NCBI RefSeq assembly: GCF_024586455.1
Contig: NC_065921.1
Location: forward strand, 87,170,061 to 87,234,060
Length of the DNA: 64,000 bases
Source of the DNA: Bactrocera neohumeralis
Lineage: Eukaryota; Arthropoda; Insecta; Diptera; Tephritidae
Direction of reading: 5' to 3'
A program made the translations under genes and the position numbers. Shown one piece after another: positions 59,655 through 64,000 of this stretch (positions are counted from its first letter, which is position 1; each line of letters opens with the position of its first letter). The notes beneath the pieces were generated by a model that saw only the letters and a list, made by a program, of their open reading frames with translations, was not told the DNA's origin and searched no databases.

Positions 59655-60825
59655 GTTGTTAGGCGACAGCTTTCTCAGTCGTAAGAACTCAATACTATCA
59701 GCAATGATGCAATTCATATATTAGTTCAAAGCAACTAGAGCAAAATATTGCAAAGCGAACCCCAGAGTCGTAATAATTCAAGATTTAATGCGCCCGAAAG
59801 TAGAGACACGCGCCTGTCTACATTTCTTACCCCGGCGCGCTAATATTCGGCGCACTGAACATAATCAGATATGCGATTGCGACTATTTTCCTAAACACCT
59901 AAAGCTAGGCTAACCATACACCACTCCATCACATAAACTTTTGTATACCCTGTCGCAAGACACTTCACCTCCAACTGTCACTCCTCAGACAACTAAAAAG
60001 CTAATAACTATTTTCGCAGCTATCTACTTAATATCTCATTAGAGAAAATTACTTAGCATCATTTGAATATGAATATGAGCGAGCAGCGTTGGCATATCGT
60101 CTCAACCCCAGCGTTGAAAGAAAGTGCCCCTGCACGGCGCCACACCTTCCACTGGCGATGGCAGTGTGTGTGTGTGGAGGGGAAGCGCGTTTGCCAGCAT
60201 ACAGCCGCCAAGCAACGCCAAAAAGCATTCTCGTGTTCAACGGCCAAAGACAAACAATGCCACCCAAACAATGGAGTCGACTTGATGGTGGAGTAGCGTA
60301 GAGTAGTTTGGCGACAGGCAAATTAACATATGAATAGAGAGTGTGCCGAGTGTAAAACTCATAGAAGGCTGGCAGGCAGACAGGAGGCGAACAGGCGGCG
60401 GCACAGCTGACAAGTACTTTAGCAGAAGTGAAATAGACTTCCTCCCCCACGTCTGGCTGTCGTACGTACACTCGCAGCACTTACAGCATGTGAACTATGG
60501 TTCGTCGTCTGCCGACAGCGCACGAGTATGTAAGTTGAAAGTTTCTTGCACAACTCTGCGGTGGCAACTATTAAGGGGCACATGCTAGTGAATTTAAAGT
60601 GAGGAGTTTGCTATCTCAAGTATTCACTTGGTGCACTGGGAAAACGTATGTATGTATGTCTGATTAAAAAATTAATCAAGTGATAGCACAGAAAATTTTT
60701 CTTTGGTATTATGCCTTTGAGAGCGATAGTTTTAGGGGTTTGTGTTTAGAATGCCAAATTGACACATAAATTGGAGGGACTATTAGTTATACGAGGGTTG
60801 CAATTGCAATGCCTAAAGGCTGTAA
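59655..60825. other. Low-repeat non-coding stretch
   Basis: GC-rich block at 60060-60560 gives overlapping frames on both strands, to 143 codons (60049-60480 minus), with no recognisable motif. No gene is called. Confidence 0.4.
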
Positions 60826-60830
60826 GGTTA

Positions 60831-60950
60831 TTAAAGGTTGTTGTTGTTGTAGCGGTAGAATTATGCCGAGTTTACAGTCCTTGGTCGGATAAAAATCGGG
60901 TCCGTTCCGATTACGTAGACCCGACTGTCGTGGGAATGGGATTATTAGAA
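60831..60950. repeat. Dispersed short repeat (GTTGTAGCGG...CGATTACGTAGACCC)
   Basis: GTTGTTGTTGTAGCGGTAGA, CAGTCCTTGGTCGGATAAAA and CGATTACGTAGACCCGACTG occur in order. A partial second copy (CCGATTACGTAGACCCATGT and GTCGTG) lies at about 61666-61692. I recall this as a common SINE-like repeat in tephritids. No coding. Confidence 0.5.
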
Positions 60951-61076
60951 TCATAATGATCGCTATATAGGTCGATGATAGTCCAGTAAAAGCTGTGTGG
61001 ATGCTGGTATTTTAGATTACTTCATTTCGTAGAGTCCAGTTCTTTATAATCCACAAATCTGAAAAATTTGTCTATC

Positions 61077-61260
61077 TTAAGATTTAAGACCCGAGTTAAA
61101 ATTTAAAAGCCCCAAAACTAAGCAGAAGCTATCCTTACTGAGGGCAAAGAGATCGTAAGATCTTGCGACCGATCTTAGGTCAAAAGGCTTTTGCGACAGC
61201 GCATGTACCGACTCAGCGCTGGCCAAGCTTCCGCGAAGCCCAGCTATCCAGTAGGTTAGT
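61077..61260 (-). pseudogene. Non-LTR fragment, spacer before the C-terminal module
   Basis: Minus strand frame reads AGLRGSLASAESVHALSQKP, then DLRSVARSYDLFALSKDSFC. It is homologous to 44095-44230 at the nucleotide level and corresponds to the linker following RNase H. Only about 180 bp remains. Confidence 0.55.
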
Positions 61261-61679
61261 GACAACTTCGACTATAATCCATGAGATCTCTTCGAAGTTT
61301 TTATATTCTTTCAAAAATCTATAACTCAGTCAGTCACCTCCGATGGGGAAAAATTTTGACGGTTTATGCAAAGCTTTCGAAATTTCGGAAAATTGCTTGA
61401 AGATCCATTAGTGACAATTAGTTACCTGGAGGTCGTTACCCGGCGCTCAAACTTCTTCTAGTTCTCTTAAAAGTTGATCTTAATTTCCTGTTATTAATTT
61501 GCACAAATTTATCTGAAGTACAGGTTCTACAGAGTTTCGCGATAGCCTTGCAGTCTATAGATGCGTTGTTCTTAATATTTTAGCGCAATGAAACATCCCT
61601 GAAGTAATTTGGAGGCATGCTGCCAAGCTGATAACCTTTGTCCGCATCAAAATCCGAGTCCGATCCGATTACGTAGACC

Positions 61680-62000
61680 CATGTGTCGTGTAAACTGACG
61701 TTGAGCAATACCAAAAGCTGCGTCAGGATCGAGAAGGACCTCTTCGATCCGTTCGATATCAAACGAGGTTTCAGACACTTTGGCAACGGTGAATACCGCA
61801 GTCGATGAAACGATGAGCTGTACGAGATATACGACGACATTGACTTATTACAGCGAATTAAGAGACCGTAGCTGCGCTGGCTAGGTCATGTTGTCCGGAT
61901 GGATTAGCACACTCCAGCTATGAAGGTTTCGACTCAGTATCCCCCGGAGGATGCAGAAGAGGAAAGCAACCACTCTTTTGGAGTGATCAGATGGTCGTGG
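61680..62000 (+). mobile_element. RTE-like non-LTR element, internally deleted
   Basis: Plus strand: a KLRQDREGPLRSVRYQTRFQ-like stretch corresponding to GxDLSEPFDTKRGF of the reverse transcriptase. It jumps directly to FGNGEYRSR and DELYEIYDDIDLLQRIKRP, then LRWLGHVVRMD and PAMKVSTQYPPEDAEEE. About 500 bp, including the YADD box, is missing compared with the copy at 46.7-47.8 kb. Confidence 0.72.
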
Positions 62001-62004
62001 GAAC

Positions 62005-64000
62005 AGTCTAGAGCTACCTTTTACCCATTCCTTTGTCATTTATTAGCGAGTTTTATATTTTCTTCGTGGCGTAGTCTAGCAGATCCTTTTAAAACCGAAG
62101 TGCCTAAACAAATTTCCTTTCGAAGTCAGATATTTGCTTGCATTCTTAACAAAACTAGCCTTGTTCTCATCGCACCAAGTAAGCTGTGTAACTGAAGTTA
62201 AGAATTAAAGCGTGAAGGCTTCGATTTGCCAATTCGTTATGCCAATTGACATGCCAACAAATGTGGACTGTAAATATGCCTGCATATTCTTCGAATTACA
62301 GCGCGACCGAGCCTAGTTTTGGCATACCTTTGCATATGAGCTGGCGGCCTTGGTTGCCTTTTTGGCCAATAGCAACAAGATTCAACAATAATCTCCATAA
62401 TTAACGGCACTGCGCGAGTTTTTGCGAATTTCCTTTGCTCATTTGCTTGCGCTCTTTTGGTATTCAATGTGTTTTTGTTTCCGTTTGCGCTTAAATTGCA
62501 TTTCAATATTTCTACCTTTCGTGCCGTGTTGTTGCTTCATTTCATTTTCGGGCAACGCATAAGCGCCTTCCCGGAAAGGATCCTTATGCACATTAAAGTC
62601 ATCAAAGGGTTAAGTTGCAGAACTTCCCAACACGTTTACCTACACTCGAAATGAATTTATATTATGTACATATTTTAAAGCTGCAAATAAGTGTCGGTGG
62701 CTGTGCGCGTGTGTGTGTGTGTACTACTTACGCATTCACATTCACATGCAACTTCAACTTCGCTTTTGTGTGCTCCTTAAGTTGGTTGTGGCGCTCCTCC
62801 TTTACCACTTTCGCTCCGCTGCGGCTTCATAAAAAATTTATGTGCCATTGCTGCCACATGGAATTCACTCTTATCGGCCAACACCGCCGCCACACAACCA
62901 ACCGACTTCAACCACTTCGCATTCGTCCTTGCTCCTCATCTTTCACACACAATTCGCTTTCATGCGCTACCTAGCGATGTGAGCGTATGTGCATATGCGT
63001 CTATGTATGTGTGTGGTTTGCTGCCTGCCTGTGGATTGGCAACAGTCGCATTTGCCGTTGTTTTTGTTGCGCCATCACAGTGGCATTTGGAGTCACTTGC
63101 TGCCAATCGCTTTGGAGTAATACTGCTGACTCAGCGCAGCGCTCGCGCAAAGCGCTCCCCATCGTCTACTCCGCCGCCACCGCTCTTCCCTCCTCTCACG
63201 GCACATGCTGCCAGCCACTGCAAATCTCCTGTGTATGTGTCGGCAGTTAAATTCTTCGTTCTTTCAACATAAAAAAACGCTTCGTTTGGTCGCGCATTTG
63301 CTTGGCTGAAGTTGTAAATTTTGCATTGCCATTCGTTTGGGGCAACAACACTTTAATGAAAAACGTACAAAAAACAAGCAGCAGGAATTTATGTTAACAC
63401 AGTAAATATGCGCATAAAACGCGCTGACAAACCGACGCGAGTAACGAGCTCCGAGCTCGGCCGCGAGGGCGGTAGGCCAGCCACCAGGCGGGCAGCCAGG
63501 CAGGCAGTCAACAATGTTGGCTACAACATTTCTACAATGTTGCTGATTTGTTGCGCATTTTTTCGTTCGGATTGCGTACACACCATCATGCAACATTTGA
63601 AATTTTTGGTTGAGTGAAAATGAATGTTCAGGAAATTTTCACAAATGAGCGGCATTTCGAAGTGTTTTTCGCAGAAGCTTTAAGCAATTCCCAAGCTGTT
63701 AAATTAAAGATGTGTTTTGGCAGCATTTGCTGCATTGAAGCCACAACGGTTGTAAAAAATATTTGCTCTACACATTTTTGAAAAAAATACTTTATTGTTT
63801 TGTTGGTCTACCAAAATAATATAAATTCAGGGTGCTCCAATAAGAGCCCTGCAATTAATGAAAGTATTCCAAAAGGTGATCCTTACTTTTTCTGAAGCTA
63901 TAATTTGCAATTATTTGCAGAATCCAGCAACATATTGACTATTATGCAATATTTGAATCTAAATCTTCATATTGTCATCTCACAAAACGTCTTGTGTATC
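62005..64000. other. Low-repeat non-coding stretch to window end
   Basis: GC-rich and T-rich segments with overlapping frames of 60-119 codons, GTGTGTGTG near 62709-62722 and no recognised domain. The 3' edge after 63770 is AT-rich. No gene is called. Confidence 0.4.

Overview
The window looks like non-coding nuclear DNA from a dipteran fly, most likely a tephritid fruit fly. The taxon is inferred, not proven. The basis is a mellifera/irritans-type mariner, abundant CAA/TTG trinucleotide runs, many palindromic ACATACATATGTATGT microsatellites, and dispersed repeats I associate with tephritid genomes (the GTATGGCAGCTATA repeat and a GTTGTAGCGG...CGATTACGTAGACCC repeat). I found no intact protein-coding gene, tRNA, rRNA or CRISPR array. 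Nearly all open frames are short, overlap others on the opposite strand, or read through simple repeats. The 64 kb is therefore either intergenic or part of a very large intron.

Two kinds of DNA alternate. The first is low-repeat segments of 1-3 kb with moderate GC and CA/GT, GA, CAA and ACAT microsatellites. Examples are 0.3-4.6, 6.8-8.5, 12.4-14.5, 19-22, 31.5-34, 34.7-37.1, 48-49.3, 52.4-55.2 and 62-64 kb. The second is islands of dead transposable elements.

The recognisable elements fall into these classes. (a) One mariner with both inverted repeats and TA duplications (8544-9611), with frameshifts and a lost third catalytic Asp, plus a second mariner C-terminus at 30.5-30.8 kb. (b) Three copies of another Tc1/mariner-superfamily transposase (1-220, 10.67-11.81, 57.86-58.73 kb). 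(c) At least a dozen 5'-truncated Jockey/R1/I-like non-LTR fragments carrying RNase H and/or the terminal Cys/His module, many ending in a CCTAACCTAA tract. (d) Seven copies of the 3' end of an RTE-like non-LTR element whose tail runs into AAAGAAGAA. (e) Several copies of the GTATGGCAGCTATA repeat. (f) A probable foldback/MITE element with tandem 115-124 bp units at one end (58.74-59.65 kb).

The most distinctive structure is a degenerate satellite at about 40.1-41.6 kb. A 14-bp perfect palindrome, TAAACTCGAGTTTA, or a close variant recurs 12 times at a spacing of about 117 bp. Two alternating monomer types make a dimer of about 235 bp.

No genes act together here. The biology that can be read is the order of insertions: a repeat monomer inside a mariner-like transposase, a mariner inside a non-LTR element, and two non-LTR elements joined tail to tail.
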